Shown: positions 9,627 to 20,606, counted from the first letter of the stretch. The stretch is 64,000 nucleotides of DNA from Physcomitrium patens (GCF_000002425.4 NC_037271.1:1131088-1195087); one strand, 5' to 3'. Notes: generated by a model not told the origin, from the letters alone. Program-made: numbers and translations.

Positions 9627-10097
9627 TGTTAGGGACATAGTCCTTAGACCTTTCTAGAGACAAGTTTCTAGAACCTTCTAGAAAGAAGTCTCTAGAAACT
9701 TCCAGAAGATTCCTTGAATATTCTCTTAGAATATTCTTCAAAGATTTTCTAAATATTCTTTGAAGATTCCCTAAAGATTCCCTTAGAAGGCTCTAGAAGA
9801 TTCTTAGAATATTCTAGTAGATTCTAGGAAGTTACTTGAGAAGCTTCCTAGCTCTTGGGTAGTTGCTCGAGAAGCCTCATAGTTCTTGGGAAGCTTCTTG
9901 ATGCGCTTCCTTAGAACCATAGGCCAGTAGTATATATAGGAGTCGAGGCTAAAGAGTTCTTCAGTCTCGACAACACATCTCTTGGAGTTCTAGCTCACCT
10001 TTTTGGTGTTGTTCTTGTACTCATTTGTTTAATCTAGTTCTGCCACTTCTTCTTGAACTTCTTGTTAGATTTCTTGTTTGTATTTTGGTCCGTGACA
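9627..10097 (+). repeat. CHR-A internal LTR, divergent copy (471 bp)
   Basis: It is complete from TGTTAGGGAC to GTCCGTGACA but differs from the two terminal LTRs at many more positions than they differ from each other. Differences cluster around 9739-9785 and 9982-10045. TATA box, the AGTCTCGACAA 11-mer (9963-9973) and the heat-shock elements are conserved. It is therefore not the product of the same reverse-transcription event as the terminal pair. Confidence 0.9.
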
Positions 10098-10099
10098 GT

Positions 10100-10110
10100 T
10101 TGTCGAGACT
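10100..10110 (+). promoter_or_regulatory. Second self-priming primer-binding site
   Basis: TTGTCGAGACT again two bases after the internal LTR and complementary to 9963-9973. Conservation of both partners in this divergent copy supports function in the source element. Confidence 0.7.
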
Positions 10111-10121
10111 ACCTTTATCTT

Positions 10122-10495
10122 AATATCAGAGCTGAATCCTTCTTGTTTGAGAGCGGATTACCCCTCTTCTTGAAGGTATTCTAGCGCTTTAAGAGTTGCG
10201 GATTACCTTCCTCTAAACTGATATTTTCTCAATCACAATATCAGAGCTTAGTTCTTTGAGGCAGAGAGTGGACTACCCCTTTTCTTGGAGATACTTGAGC
10301 GTTCTAAGCGTTGCGGATTACCCTCTCTTGGACTGATATTAATTCCTTCTTTTTGTTTAGCATAGCTAGTAGAAAAGACTGTTAACATCGATTTCAGAGC
10401 TTTGCCTTCTTAATAGAGTGCGGATTACCCCTCTTCTCGAAAGCATTGAGGCATTTTTAGAGGTTGCGGATTACCCTCCTCTAAAACTGAAATCG
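10122..10495 (+). promoter_or_regulatory. Leader hairpin array, second copy
   Basis: Same three-unit arrangement as 9112-9485, with loop motifs at 10153, 10198, 10268, 10313, 10420 and 10466. The outer stem of unit 2 is AATATCAG (10237-10244) with CTGATATT (10333-10340). Both sides changed relative to the first leader, which keeps the helix. This leader directly precedes the gag ATG at 10619. Confidence 0.65.
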
Positions 10496-10618
10496 TTTAG
10501 TGTTTTTTTTTTTTCTTTTCTCCGAGTAGGTTTTAGTGACAGGTAGTGCTACAATTTTCTCCAAGAGACTTAGCAATTTCTTCTTCTCTCAAAATTTTAA
10601 TCCATCTATTTTCTAAAT

Positions 10619-11602
10619 ATGGAAATAGACCAGGTCATAGACAGTGCATCTCTACAAGTAGACAATAGAGTGGCAACTCTTGCAGATCTTCAAGCTCTTA
10701 TGAATAGTGTACGAAAGGAAATTGCATTTCTTCACAATCCAAGTAAAGAACCTCAAATTGATCTAGTGACCAAAGAAGCTAGACGCGAAATTCATAGCCT
10801 ACAACAAGAGATTATTCGATTGAGAGAAGCAAGACATGTGTCACATACGACCCCTATAGATACTTCAAGGATTAGTATGAAAGAACCAAAAGCGAGTATG
10901 CCAGACAAGTTTGACGGAACAAGAGCCAACTTCCGAGGTTTTGTGCAACAATTACGGCTTTACCTACGCCTATACCCTTCTCGTTATCCGAATGGATTTA
11001 CCCAGGTTGCTTTCATAGGTACTCTTTTATCAGGAAATGCTCGCTCTTGGTTTGCTCCATTATTGGAGAAGGATTCTCCAATATTGTACGACCTAGAGGC
11101 TTTCATAGAGAGACTTACTGCTGCGTTTGGAGATAGCGATCGAGAAAGAGTGGCTGAAAGAAAGATACAAAATCTGTGACAAGGATCACGTTCTGCTGTA
11201 ATCTATGGTGTAGAATTTCAACATCTTACATGTGATCTTGATTGGAATGATAAGGCGTTCATGACACGATTTCGATATGGACTGAGAGATGATGTCAAGA
11301 ACTTATTGATCACCATGCCTAAGGCGGATACTTTAGAAGAACTTATATCTCAGGCAATTATTTGTGACAACCGCCTCTTTGAATTACGACAAGAAAGACG
11401 ATCAGGCTGGAGAAATAATGGAGCATTTGCTACATTTTCAAAAGGTCCAGAGAATCACTCCACAGATCCTGAACCCATGCAAATTGATGCGGTACGTTTC
11501 AAACCCCTCACAGTTGAGGAAAGGAAGCGACGGTTTGAACAAAACTTGTGTTTATATTGCAGAGAAGCGGGCCATAAAGCTGTAGATTGTCGGAAGAAAT
11601 AG
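10619..11602 (+). pseudogene. gag: CHR-A gag with one internal stop
   Basis: Gag forms the particle and binds RNA. The frame begins at the ATG after the leader, runs 328 codons and ends with TAG at 11600-11602. The amino half (to about residue 100) is predicted helical. A capsid-like domain follows, with the Ty3-type pattern F-D-G-T-R..F..F (residues 98-110), then GNARSWF at about residue 139. Near the end is one CCHC zinc knuckle, [14 protein letters not shown]. One TGA at 11177-11179 interrupts it, best explained as CGA changed at a CpG. Pol lies in the -1 frame and overlaps the last 25 nt. Confidence 0.9.
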
Positions 11603-14600
11603 AAGCCTCAAACAACAAGACTCAGGAGTATAAGCATGCAGGAAAACAAGGACGCCCAGCCACAATAGGGACCGTGCGGCTGGACATCTCAACATCCAAA
11701 ATTAATCAAGGTCCCTTTCTCTCAGCTCAACCTTCAGATTGTTTTATGGTACCTTTACATTTGGGTATTCAAGAACTACAAGTCGATGCTTTATTAGACT
11801 CGGGTGCATCCGCTTGCTTTATAGATGAAGAGTTTGCCAAGCTTCACAATATTTCTCTTGTAAAGAAACTTAAGCCTGTCCATATAGAAGTCATAGATGG
11901 ACGACCATTGTCTTCGGGCAATGTTATCCATGAAACTAAACCATTGAAGGTACGTTTTGAAAACCATGAGAGCAATATTGTGTTTAATGTTATCAAGACC
12001 CCTTCATGTCCTATCATTTTGGGACTATCTTGGCTTGATAGATATAATCCATTGATAGATTGGAAGTTGCGGAAAGTGACATTTCCAACAAACTCCTTGA
12101 AGGTGGAATCTGCCAAGACAATGTCTAGAAACAAATCCTTGTTTATAGGTGCAAGGGCTTTCATGAAGGAAGCCAAGAAAAATACACCTCTTGTCATCTT
12201 CGCAACTCCGACTCGAGAAGATGCAACTCCGACTTTGGTTATTCCAAAGCAGTATGAAGAATTCAAAGATGTCTTTGAAAAGAAGAATGCTGATATGCTG
12301 CCAGAGCATCGACCCTATGACTGTGCCATTGAATTGTAAGAAGGAGCACAACCACCTTTTGGACCAATCTACGATTTGTCGCAGACGGAGTTGACTGAGT
12401 TACGGAAGTACATTGACGAGAATCTAGCCAAGAACTTCATCCGTCATTCGAAGTCGCCAACTGGGGCGCCAATCTTATTTGTGAAGAAGAAGGATGGCTC
12501 ACTACGGATGTGCGTGGACTATCGAGGTCTCAACAAGGTGACAAAAAAGAATCGCTACCCACTGCCTTTGATCTCTGGTCTTCTAGAACAACTTGAGTGT
12601 GCAAGGATCTTTACAAAGATTGACCTAAGGGGAGCTTACAACCTTGTGCGAATCAAGGAAGGAGATGAATGGAAGACAGCTTTTCGAACAAGGTGTTGCC
12701 ATTTTGAATACAATGTCATGCCATTTGGTCTTACTAATGCTCCAGCGGTCTTTCAACACATGATGAATGACATCTTTCGAGAGCATCTAGACGATTTTGT
12801 TGTCATCTATCTAGATGATATTTTGATATTTTCTGAGAACGAGGAAGAACATGAGAAGCACGTTCGTTTGGTACTCAAAAAACTACGGGAGCGAGGACTC
12901 TATGCCAAATTGGAGAAGTGCTTATTTCACCAAACTGAGATGGAGTTTTTGGATTCATCGCGACTACGGAAGGATTGAAGATGGATCCAAAGAAGGTGGA
13001 AGCAATCATGTCTTGAGAAGTTCCGAAGACGGTTAGGGACGTACAATGTTTTCTTGGATTTGCTAACTACTATCGGATCTTCATCAAGAATTATTCTCAA
13101 GTTGCTGCCCCCCTCACTCGGTTAACATGCAAGGACAAGCTCGAATGGGGACCTATCGCAGAAAAAGCATTCCAAGATTTGAAGATGGTATTTACTACAG
13201 CTCCAATCTTGGTACATCCAGACTTTACAAAGGCCTTTTATTTGGAGACAGATGCTTCGGATTTTGCTTTAGGAGTTGTACTTTCACAGATGGGCGTAGA
13301 TGAGAAGCTCCATCCAGTTGCGTTCTATTCTCAAAAATTCTCTGCTGTTGAGATCAACTATGAGATCCACGATAAGGAACTCCTTGCTATAGTAGATTCT
13401 TTCCAAGAGTGGCGCCACTTTCTCGAAGGAACTGCACATCTAGTGACCGTATATACGGATCACAAGAATTTGGAGTATTTTATGTCGGCTCGGGTTTTGA
13501 ATCGGCGTTAAGCTCGGTGGAGTATGTCGCTATCCAGGTTCGACTTTGTTGTTACTTATCGGCCTAGGAAGCAACAAAGGTTGTCTGATACATTATCAAG
13601 GAGATCATATCTCGCGCCAAAGGTTGGAGATGCAGCATTTGATCAACAGTGCACGACATTGTTGAAGCCAGAGAAATTTCGACTCAACGCAGCTATTGTA
13701 CCAATTGATGCTGACTTCCTCGACCAGGTACGGGCCGCAACCATTGAAGATTCTCTAGCCCTTGATATCAAGCAACATGCTAGTGATGATAAATTCAAGA
13801 TGGAAGGAGATCTAGTATATTTCGAAGAGCGGTTGTATATCCCAAAAGGGCCAACACGACTCCGAGTTCTTCAATCTCGTCATGACTTTTCAGCTGCGGG
13901 ACATTTTGGATTCAATAAGACCTTGGAACTTATTTCCTGCGAATTCTGGTGGCCTCAAATGTAGAAGGATGTGAAAGATTTTGTTGTATCTTGTGACATT
14001 TGTTCAAGATCCAAAAACCCTCAACATCGACCTTATGGACTTCTACAGCCATTGCCTATTCCGCGCCGACCATGCTCTTCGGTTTCCATGGACTTTATTA
14101 CGGATCTACCACCATCGAATTCATTTGACAGCATTTTTGTTGTCGTAGATCGGCTTACAAAGATGGCACATTTTGTCCCTTGCAAGAAGACATCGTCAAG
14201 CAAAGACACAGCAAGACTCTTTCTTGATAATGTGTATCGATATCATGGTCTACCAGATGATATCGTATCGGATCGAGGAACCCAGTTTGTGTCAAAGTTT
14301 TGGAAATCTCTTTTTGAGATATTGAAGGTAGATATCAAGCTTTCTTCGGCATTTCATCCTCAAACGGACGGCCAAACAGAACGAGTGAATCAAGTTTTAG
14401 AGCAATATTTACGTTGCACCATCAACTATCAACAAGATGATTGGGCCGCATATCTACCGCTAGTCGAGTTCGCATATAACAACACCCTTCATGTGTCAAC
14501 TCAACAAACGCCATTCTTTTCCAATTATGGATACCATCCGAAGCTTGACTTATGGAGTTCGTCAACGATTAACAACCCGGCAGCTGAAGGATTGGTGAAG

Positions 14601-15140
14601 GAGCTTTCGCAACTTCAAACTATATTGAAGCTTCAATTGCTAACTGCCCAAGAATCTTACAAGGCGTCCGCAGATAAATTTCGGAATCAAGCACCTAAAT
14701 TCACAATTGGAGACAAAGTTTGGCTGCTTCGACGAAATATTAAGACCAAGCGGCCATGTGACAAATTGGACTATCGGAGATTGGGACCATTTGTTATCCA
14801 GAAGCAGATCAATCCTGTAGCGTATCGTCTGGAGTTACTAGCTACTATGAAGGTACATCCTGTCTTTCATGTTTCTTTGTTGGAGCCTTATCGAGAATCG
14901 TCTTTTTCAGGAAGAGTACAATGTCCACCACCTAGCATAGAAATAGAGAACCACGAAGAATACGAGGTGGAAAAGGTCCTGGATTCACGGCAAAGACGGG
15001 GTAAATTAGAATACTTTGTGCATTGGAGCGGTTACGATATTAATGAACGAACATGGGAGCTGGCCAAAAATCTCGCGAATGCGCTGCAAAAGGTACAGGA
15101 GTTTCATCGATGATATCATGAGAAACCCAAGCCGGTTTGA
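11578..15140 (+). pseudogene. pol: CHR-A pol: protease, RT, RNase H, integrase, chromodomain
   Basis: This is the replication and integration polyprotein. The protease active site LLDSGAS is at 11791-11811. RT (12376-12990) has [21 protein letters not shown] and the catalytic YLDDIL. RNase H (13170-13560) has ETDASDFALG and YTDHKNLEYF. Integrase (13850-14950) has an HHCC zinc region ending CDIC and D, D, E residues in MDFITDLP, SDRGTQF and TDGQTERVNQ, then a GPF module. The chromodomain at 14955-15110 is well preserved, with EYEVEKVLDSR and YFVHWSGY. Defects: TAA 12337, a 1-nt loss near 12952, TGA 13014, TAA 13509, TAG 13962, TGA 15111. The natural end is probably the TGA at 15138. The codons open upstream to 11578 in the -1 frame relative to gag. 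Confidence 0.92.
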
Positions 15141-15291
15141 CGATAGCTTCTTACTGAAGCTTGCTCATCCAGAAAACAGAAAAGAGGAGAGAGCACCACC
15201 AAAATCCATAGTTGATGTAGTCATTCTCTCCAAGATAGCGTAGAACTTTGTTAGTAGCTCAAGTTTGATCTTATTGTTTTAGCCTTTGAAT

Positions 15292-15639
15292 ATGGATAGC
15301 CAAGATACTACACTTGTTATGTCATCTCAAGCAACTAGCTCACGAAGATGACCGCGAGATGAAGAACCGCCTGCACCACGACGACGTCGAAGGATTCCGA
15401 GTAACAGATCGCTGGTGATTGTATTTGAGGTCGAGCCTGCCTACAATGGTCAGCCAGAAGGAGTGTTTGGAGGACAATTTCACAATGAAGACACGGAGGT
15501 TCATGCTTGGTCAGAAGTTGAAGGCGTGGGCCGCTACCGTTGGCTTCAAGGACCATTGAATCACTTGCCTCGTGAACAACAATTGGAGTTCATAGCAGAG
15601 GTTATGCGACAGATCTTCATTTTCTTGCGTTGGTATTGA
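15292..15639 (+). pseudogene. CHR-A ORF3, extra small ORF after pol
   Basis: Begins ATG at 15292 and ends TGA at 15637-15639 (115 codons), with one TGA at codon 20 that a CGA change explains. The first third is Ser/Thr-rich. Residues about 18-42 are Arg/Pro-rich, including a PAPRRRRRIP stretch that could be a nuclear localisation or nucleic-acid-binding tail. The rest is a compact region with VIVFEVEP, HAWSEVEG and GPLNHLPREQQLEF, ending FIFLRWY. I do not recognise the family. Its C-terminal part is detectable in the same place in CHR-II (minus strand, about 21165-21480), so it was inherited rather than captured here. Confidence 0.55.
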
Positions 15640-15675
15640 CTGACGATAACATTGCTTCTCAGAGACCTCGAAGCT

Positions 15676-15686
15676 AAAGGAAGAGG
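15676..15686 (+). other. Polypurine tract of CHR-A
   Basis: AAAGGAAGAGG followed by TGA and then the 3' LTR at 15690. Position and composition fit the plus-strand primer of an LTR retrotransposon. Confidence 0.7.
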
Positions 15687-15689
15687 TGA

Positions 15690-16162
15690 TGTTAGGGACA
15701 TAGTCCTTAGACCTTTCTAGAGACAAGTTTCTAGAACCTTCTAGAAAGAAGTCTCTAGAAACTTCCAGAAGATTCCTTGAATATTCTCTTAGAATATTCT
15801 TCAAATATTCCCTAAAGATTCTTTAAAGATTCCCTAAAGATTCTCTTAGAAGGCTCTAGAAGATTCTTAGAATATTCTAGTAGATTCTAGAAAGTTACTT
15901 GAGAAGCTTCCTAGCTCTTGGGTAGTTGCTCGAGAAGCTTCATAGTTCTTGGGAAGCTTCTTCATGCGCTTCCTTAGAACCATAGGCCAGTATTATATAT
16001 AGGAGTCGAGGCTGAAGAGTTCTTCAGTCTCGACAACACATCTCTTGAAGCTCTAGCTCAATTTTCTTGGCGTTGCTCTTGTACTCATCTGATAATCTAA
16101 TTCTTGTCATTTCTTCTTGAACTTCTTGTTTAGATTTCTTGTTTGTATTTTGGTCCGTGACA
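15690..16162 (+). repeat. CHR-A 3' LTR (473 bp)
   Basis: It starts TGTTAGGGAC and ends GTCCGTGACA, the same length as the first LTR with about seven substitutions between them. The first heat-shock element is at 15729-15746. The TATA region reads TATTATATAG, one change from the 5' copy. It is followed by the TAAGA duplication at 16163-16167. Confidence 0.93.
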
Positions 16163-16167
16163 TAAGA

Positions 16168-16620
16168 CTATATTCAATGATATAGAGGACAATATCAAGA
16201 ATCAATTCATGCACCTTTGTAAATTTTATAGAACATTGGCTGATATGTTTGCAAATACAACATTGATAGAATCAAATATCTTAATCTTAAAATAAGAAAA
16301 TGACATATTTTGTCAATTGTTGATTGGTTTAGCTCTAAAAGGAGTATTTCAAACAAAAACTTATGAAATTCTTTGCAATATCAAATAAGATAGGTGTAAT
16401 TTATTCCAAATAATAATTCTTCTTATCAAAATAATAGTGATTTTTTTATAAACTACTATTTATAGTTTTTATTAGAAATACCATATTTTATTAAAGATTG
16501 GTACTAAAATTATGTTAATTTTGATAATTTTGATATTTTTTAAAATTCATGAAGCTTGATTAAGTTGTATCACTTAAAAATATTATAAGTAGAAAGTTAA
16601 TACTTATTTTGCTACATCTT
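16168..16620 (-). other. COP-1 3' untranslated region, AT-rich
   Basis: No gene. It lies downstream (minus strand) of the COP-1 pol end at about 16630 and was separated from the rest of the 3' end by CHR-A. No LTR edge was identified in it. Confidence 0.4.
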
Positions 16621-16629
16621 AAGTTCAGC

Positions 16630-17220
16630 AAATATTTAGGGCCTCCTTGAATTTGGTGAAGGCCTTCTTTTTAAGTGATTTTGTAAAAATATTAAGAAAT
16701 TTTCTGATTAATTAATAAATATTTTTAAAAAATTACATTTCTTTTTAATTAATCTCTAATGTAATGAAAATTAATATATATATATATATATATATATATT
16801 TTATTTTAGCATGATAAATATTATTTTGTAATAATTTTATTATATTGGTATTATCACACTTATTTAAAATAGATTTGACTTAATCTCTTTCTTAATCATA
16901 AAAAAGATTTGTAAGCTGAATGGCTTTTTTAGAGTTATTTAAGAATGCCATATATTTCAATTCTATAGAAAAAACTACCATGCAATTCTATTTCTTAGAT
17001 CTCCACGTGATAGGACTTGATCTTAGTAGAAAAATATATTCTTTCACATATTTTCTTTCTTCCAAATATGATGCATGGTTTGTATTAATATATTCCATTA
17101 AAGTATTCTTTTCTTTGCTTTTAAATAAGATGTTGTAGTTTTTTGTAGCCTTTAAATATTGTAAGTTTTTTCTTGCCACTTGCCAATGTAATCCTTATAG
17201 AATAAATAAATAAACAACTA
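16630..17220 (-). pseudogene. COP-1 Ty1/copia RNase H, decayed
   Basis: The minus strand carries the final part of copia pol. At 16988-17179 is a block beginning ARKNLQYLKATKNYNILF, the copia ARRILRYLKGT-type start. It continues with ASYLEERKYVKEYIFLL and SPITWRSKK, parallel to the family DDRKSTSGY..F and SWSSKKQ pattern. A tail near 16635-16680 resembles DIFTK..K.AFTKFKEAL, the usual end of copia pol. Stops interrupt it. RNase H degrades template RNA during reverse transcription. Confidence 0.75.
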
Positions 17221-17539
17221 ACAATCATTGTATAATATGCTATGATTAGTCATATTTGATTGATATACTATAATTTTTCAATAATGGATTTGATATTGAA
17301 GGTTGTCATAGGAACTACATCCAATATGGATTTATGAATTTAAAAATCTTTCTTTATTGAAATAATATAAGTTAGAATATCTAACATTTTGAATTTTTTT
17401 AGATTTTGGTGATGTATTATATCTATGTAAAGAAAACACATCTTCTTAATACCTGTAATAACTTAGCTTGGTGATACATATTTCTGCTTCTTTATCCTAT
17501 ATCACTCATTTTGTATTTCAATTTGAATTGAATTTTAAT

Positions 17540-18060
17540 CTAGAGTGTCTATACCTTGTAATTACTTATAAATAATAAATCATCAATATAAAGAATATGT
17601 ACTAAAATTATTTTATTATGTTTTAATCAATATGAATTATTATTAGCTTTTTTTTTGATAAAATCTTAATTGAGTAGATAGGTATTAATTTTCTTGTACT
17701 ACTAACATGAAACTTGCTTAAGGCCATATAGAGCCTTTTTCAAACAACTTCTTTTGTATTCTTAGCCCACTTAAACTTGCTTCTTTGATTGAAGTATATA
17801 AAATTCTTCTTCAAGGTCTTTATAAAAAAAACAAACTTGACATCTATATGATTAAGGTTTTATTTATTATAAAGAATAATAGTTATCAATTCTTTGATAA
17901 ATTTTCACTGTGTTACCAATACAAATATCTCTTTAAAGTTAATTCTTCTAGTTTTTTCAAATCCTTATACCACCAACCTATCTTTCTTATGTATTATGCT
18001 ACCATCAAGGTTCTTTTTTATTACGTAAACTTATTTTGTGGAAATTAATTCATAACCAAA
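17540..18060 (-). pseudogene. COP-1 Ty1/copia reverse transcriptase, decayed
   Basis: The minus strand shows the copia RT signature KKALYGLKQ at about 17712-17740 and a catalytic YIDDLL at about 17575-17590. Upstream are INSKWVYVIKK-like and GSIIHKKDRLVV-like segments (17800-18060) that match the conserved start of copia RT. The reading jumps frames repeatedly. The order, RT before RNase H and after integrase, is that of Ty1/copia rather than Ty3/gypsy. Confidence 0.78.
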
Positions 18061-18079
18061 AAGTAAGTCAACTATATTT

Positions 18080-18788
18080 TACATATGATTTCTTCTTATT
18101 GTATTTATTTTAGCCTCTAGCATCCCTCCAACTCCTAGCTTGATTGGCTTTGTGTAAAGAAACATATTCAATTTCTATTGTAGGTACCTCAATTAATATC
18201 ATCTTATAATTATAATCACTTTTTTATAGATAGCCATCTAATTTGCAATCAATACCTACATTTATTCTTGTAGATTTTGTATTCATAATGCTAAGGTGTT
18301 CTTGATATGTAAGCAATGCAAATAATCTATGTTTATCAAAAGTTGAGAGATTTTTATTAGATTGTTTTTTTATTTGATTGACAAGTAAGTTATCAATTAA
18401 ATACAATAAATTGAAGGACTCAAGAAATTTTTGTAAGTTACTTTCAACCATAGGTATATGATTTATTAATTGTAACTTTGTCTTTTTAGTCTTATAATCT
18501 TTTTTTAATAATAAAATATACCACCTTGATATTTTTTTTATCTAAAAAGGTATATTGCCTCAAACACTTTCTTTGTCAAATTGAACATCTTGAGAAAGCA
18601 TCACTTTCTTCTCTATAGGATCAAAATACTTATGTCTTAGAGATTTCATTATGGCTTACAAATTTACAAATCATAGCTTTGGATTTTAGTTTGATTTGAT
18701 AGATCTTATTAGGTATATAAATTGTGCATCTAAAAATTTGGTTTGCATCTAGATAAGGTTTAAATCTGAATATTTTCTTGTTGTCATA
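18080..18788 (-). pseudogene. COP-1 integrase C-terminal region, decayed
   Basis: Minus-strand sequence linking integrase to RT. It includes a 75-codon open piece at 18224-18451 in the linker and, toward 18700-18780, a region resembling the copia H-L-R-V-F-G-C-x-x-Y segment. It continues across the R2 solo LTR into 20078: when one copy of the TCATA duplication is removed the frame runs through. Not functional. Confidence 0.6.
18784..18788. repeat. TSD of R2 solo LTR, left
   Basis: TCATA, identical to 20073-20077 on the other side of the R2 copy. Confidence 0.65.
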
Positions 18789-20072
18789 CTAAAAAGCAAT
18801 ATAATATATAAAAATAATATGAGATATCATGAAAGTTTAGATTTTAATTAAATATAAAAATATAAAAATAAAATAAAAAATAAAATAATTATATAATTTA
18901 TTTAAATTTATATTTTAAATTTTGTAATTAAAGATAAAAATTATAGGATTTATTAATAAGGATTTTAGAAGGGCTTTGGCCTTAAAAGTATGATATTTTG
19001 ACTATTAAGCCATTTCATGTAGATAGACAAGGTGAATGATAGAAGACTTCAATTCCATTGGTTGAAATATTGAAGTCTAATAGACTTCAAGATGTTATTT
19101 GAGACCATACTAGAGTTTGGAACCACTTTGGGGTGATCATTCAAGGTAAGGCAGAGCATTCAAGGTAAGGCAGAGCATTCAAGGTAAGGCAATCTATTCA
19201 AAGTTTGGAGGTTGGATTTAAAAAGTTTGTATTTTGGACTAGAATTTTGGTGAAAAAAATATATAATTTAGAATTTTGATGAGAGAGATATGATTGTTTG
19301 AAGTTAGAGTGTGAATTTAGTACCTACTATTATTCTTTTAAGCATATAGAGAATCATAGAAAAGCATTTAGGAATCAAGAAGTGAAGTTATAAAGTTGAT
19401 TTGAAGAGATATATTTTATGTGAAGAAATTAATATATTTTTATTTAAAATAAAAGAAAGAGAGCTATTGGAACTTAATACTTCAAAATTAGAATTTATAA
19501 GTGAGTTTTATTTATTAGAAGTTTTGATTTGGACCATATTTTGAATTTTTGGACGAATTTTTGGACGAATTTTTGGTTCAAAATTTCCACAACTATAGAT
19601 GACTATGATAAAAAGTTGTATATAAAAAATTCATAGTATTTGAGCATTGGATTTTTTAAATATGATGGAATTAGTAAAAAAGTACCTACAAATTAACATG
19701 TTTAGTATGTGCTAGAAATTAGGTAATATCCAAAGAATTATAATGAATTTAAGGTTAATATTTTGTATAGACTTAGTTAAGAATATAAATTATCTTGTAG
19801 AAAATTTTGAATCCAATTGGATGGTTAGATTGAAAGTTATAGGATAATACATTTTTGAAAGAAATTTTCATAAGAATAGAAGTGGTTTTTAGGATATCTA
19901 GTCACACATTGAAAACTCTTATGTATCCTAAATTTGTATATTTGATGTAATTATTTTCTTGAAGATAAGCTATAAATAATATTTTTATTTTATAAACTTA
20001 CAACTTGTTTCACCAATTAATAGCATCCAAAGGCCTAACACTTTCTTGAGGCAAACTCTCTCTACTATGACA
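18789..20072 (+). repeat. R2 solo-LTR-like insertion in COP-1 integrase
   Basis: About 1.28 kb, flanked by TCATA on both sides, ending ...CTCTCTACTATGACA. The body has the R1/R2 core (near 19300-19400, around a GTACCTACT block) also seen near 441-520. Three tandem copies of a unit around CATTCAAGGTAAGGCAGAG lie at 19130-19200. There is no ORF. The left end reads CT instead of TG. Removing it with one TSD copy restores the copia reading, which supports the boundaries. Confidence 0.65.
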
Positions 20073-20601
20073 TCATATAAAGTATTATCACTATTTGCTT
20101 TACTAGAAGATACAATAATTAGTTGAGTAGCTATAAGTACGACTTCAATCCAAAGATAATTTGGTACTTAAGCCATGATTATTATGATATGTGCCTTTTA
20201 TATAAAGGTATAATTTTTTTGTTCAAAAAATCCATTTTGATAGAATTTGAATAATATTTTTAATTCTATTTTAATCCAAAGACTATTAAAAAATTATTTA
20301 AAGTCTTGAGACATAAATTTTCTTTTTTTATCTATTCTAAGTAAATGATTATGTTATTTGAGCTAATTTTTTATATATTTAAAGAAAATTTTAAATTTAT
20401 AGATGTATTATTTTAATTTATAAAAAGTAAATTAGCATATATTTAGAGTAGTTATTAATTGTTATAAAAAAATATTACAAGTCTTTTAATAACTTTGTTA
20501 TTAGTCCACATACATTAATATGGATTAATACAAAAGTTTTTGGTGCCTTGAATTGGCTTCTTTTTATAGCTCTTTCTTTGTATATTTTTTTGAGTTATCA
20601 A
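20073..20601 (-). pseudogene. COP-1 integrase core, decayed
   Basis: Minus-strand copia integrase. Near 20520-20590 is the region after the zinc finger, with KKSYKKKPIQGTKN and a C-x-W variant of the D-V-C-G-P-M motif. Near 20080-20160 is a segment like W.E.V..A..LI..SSSKA..NTLY, the later part of the core. Heavily mutated. It is cut at 20606 by CHR-II and continues at 29608. Confidence 0.65.
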
Positions 20602-20606
20602 CCTAA
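20602..20606. repeat. TSD of CHR-II, left
   Basis: CCTAA, matching CCTAG at 29603-29607 with one A/G difference. Confidence 0.7.

Larger units (their letters stand above)
8615..16162 (+). mobile_element. CHR-A, young chromodomain Ty3/gypsy retrotransposon
   Basis: A 7,548-bp plus-strand element. Order: LTR, leader, first 16 nt of gag, a second LTR and leader, gag, pol (protease, RT, RNase H, integrase, chromodomain), a short ORF3, polypurine tract, 3' LTR. Terminal LTRs are both 473 bp, differ at about seven positions by eye, and are flanked by perfect TAAGA duplications. The coding regions carry seven stops and one visible frameshift, so this copy is defective but recent. It landed in the 3' part of COP-1. 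Its closest relatives here are CHR-I, CHR-II and CHR-III. Confidence 0.93.

Noticed and set aside
12025..12351. Minus-strand ORFs over CHR-A protease (also 11844-12266)
   Set aside because: They are antisense shadows of a frame with clear retropepsin motifs. No domain is recognised in them.
15335..15556. Minus-strand ORF opposite CHR-A ORF3 (also 15511-15804)
   Set aside because: The plus-strand frame has an ATG, homology to CHR-II and one explainable stop. The antisense frames run into the LTR and match nothing.
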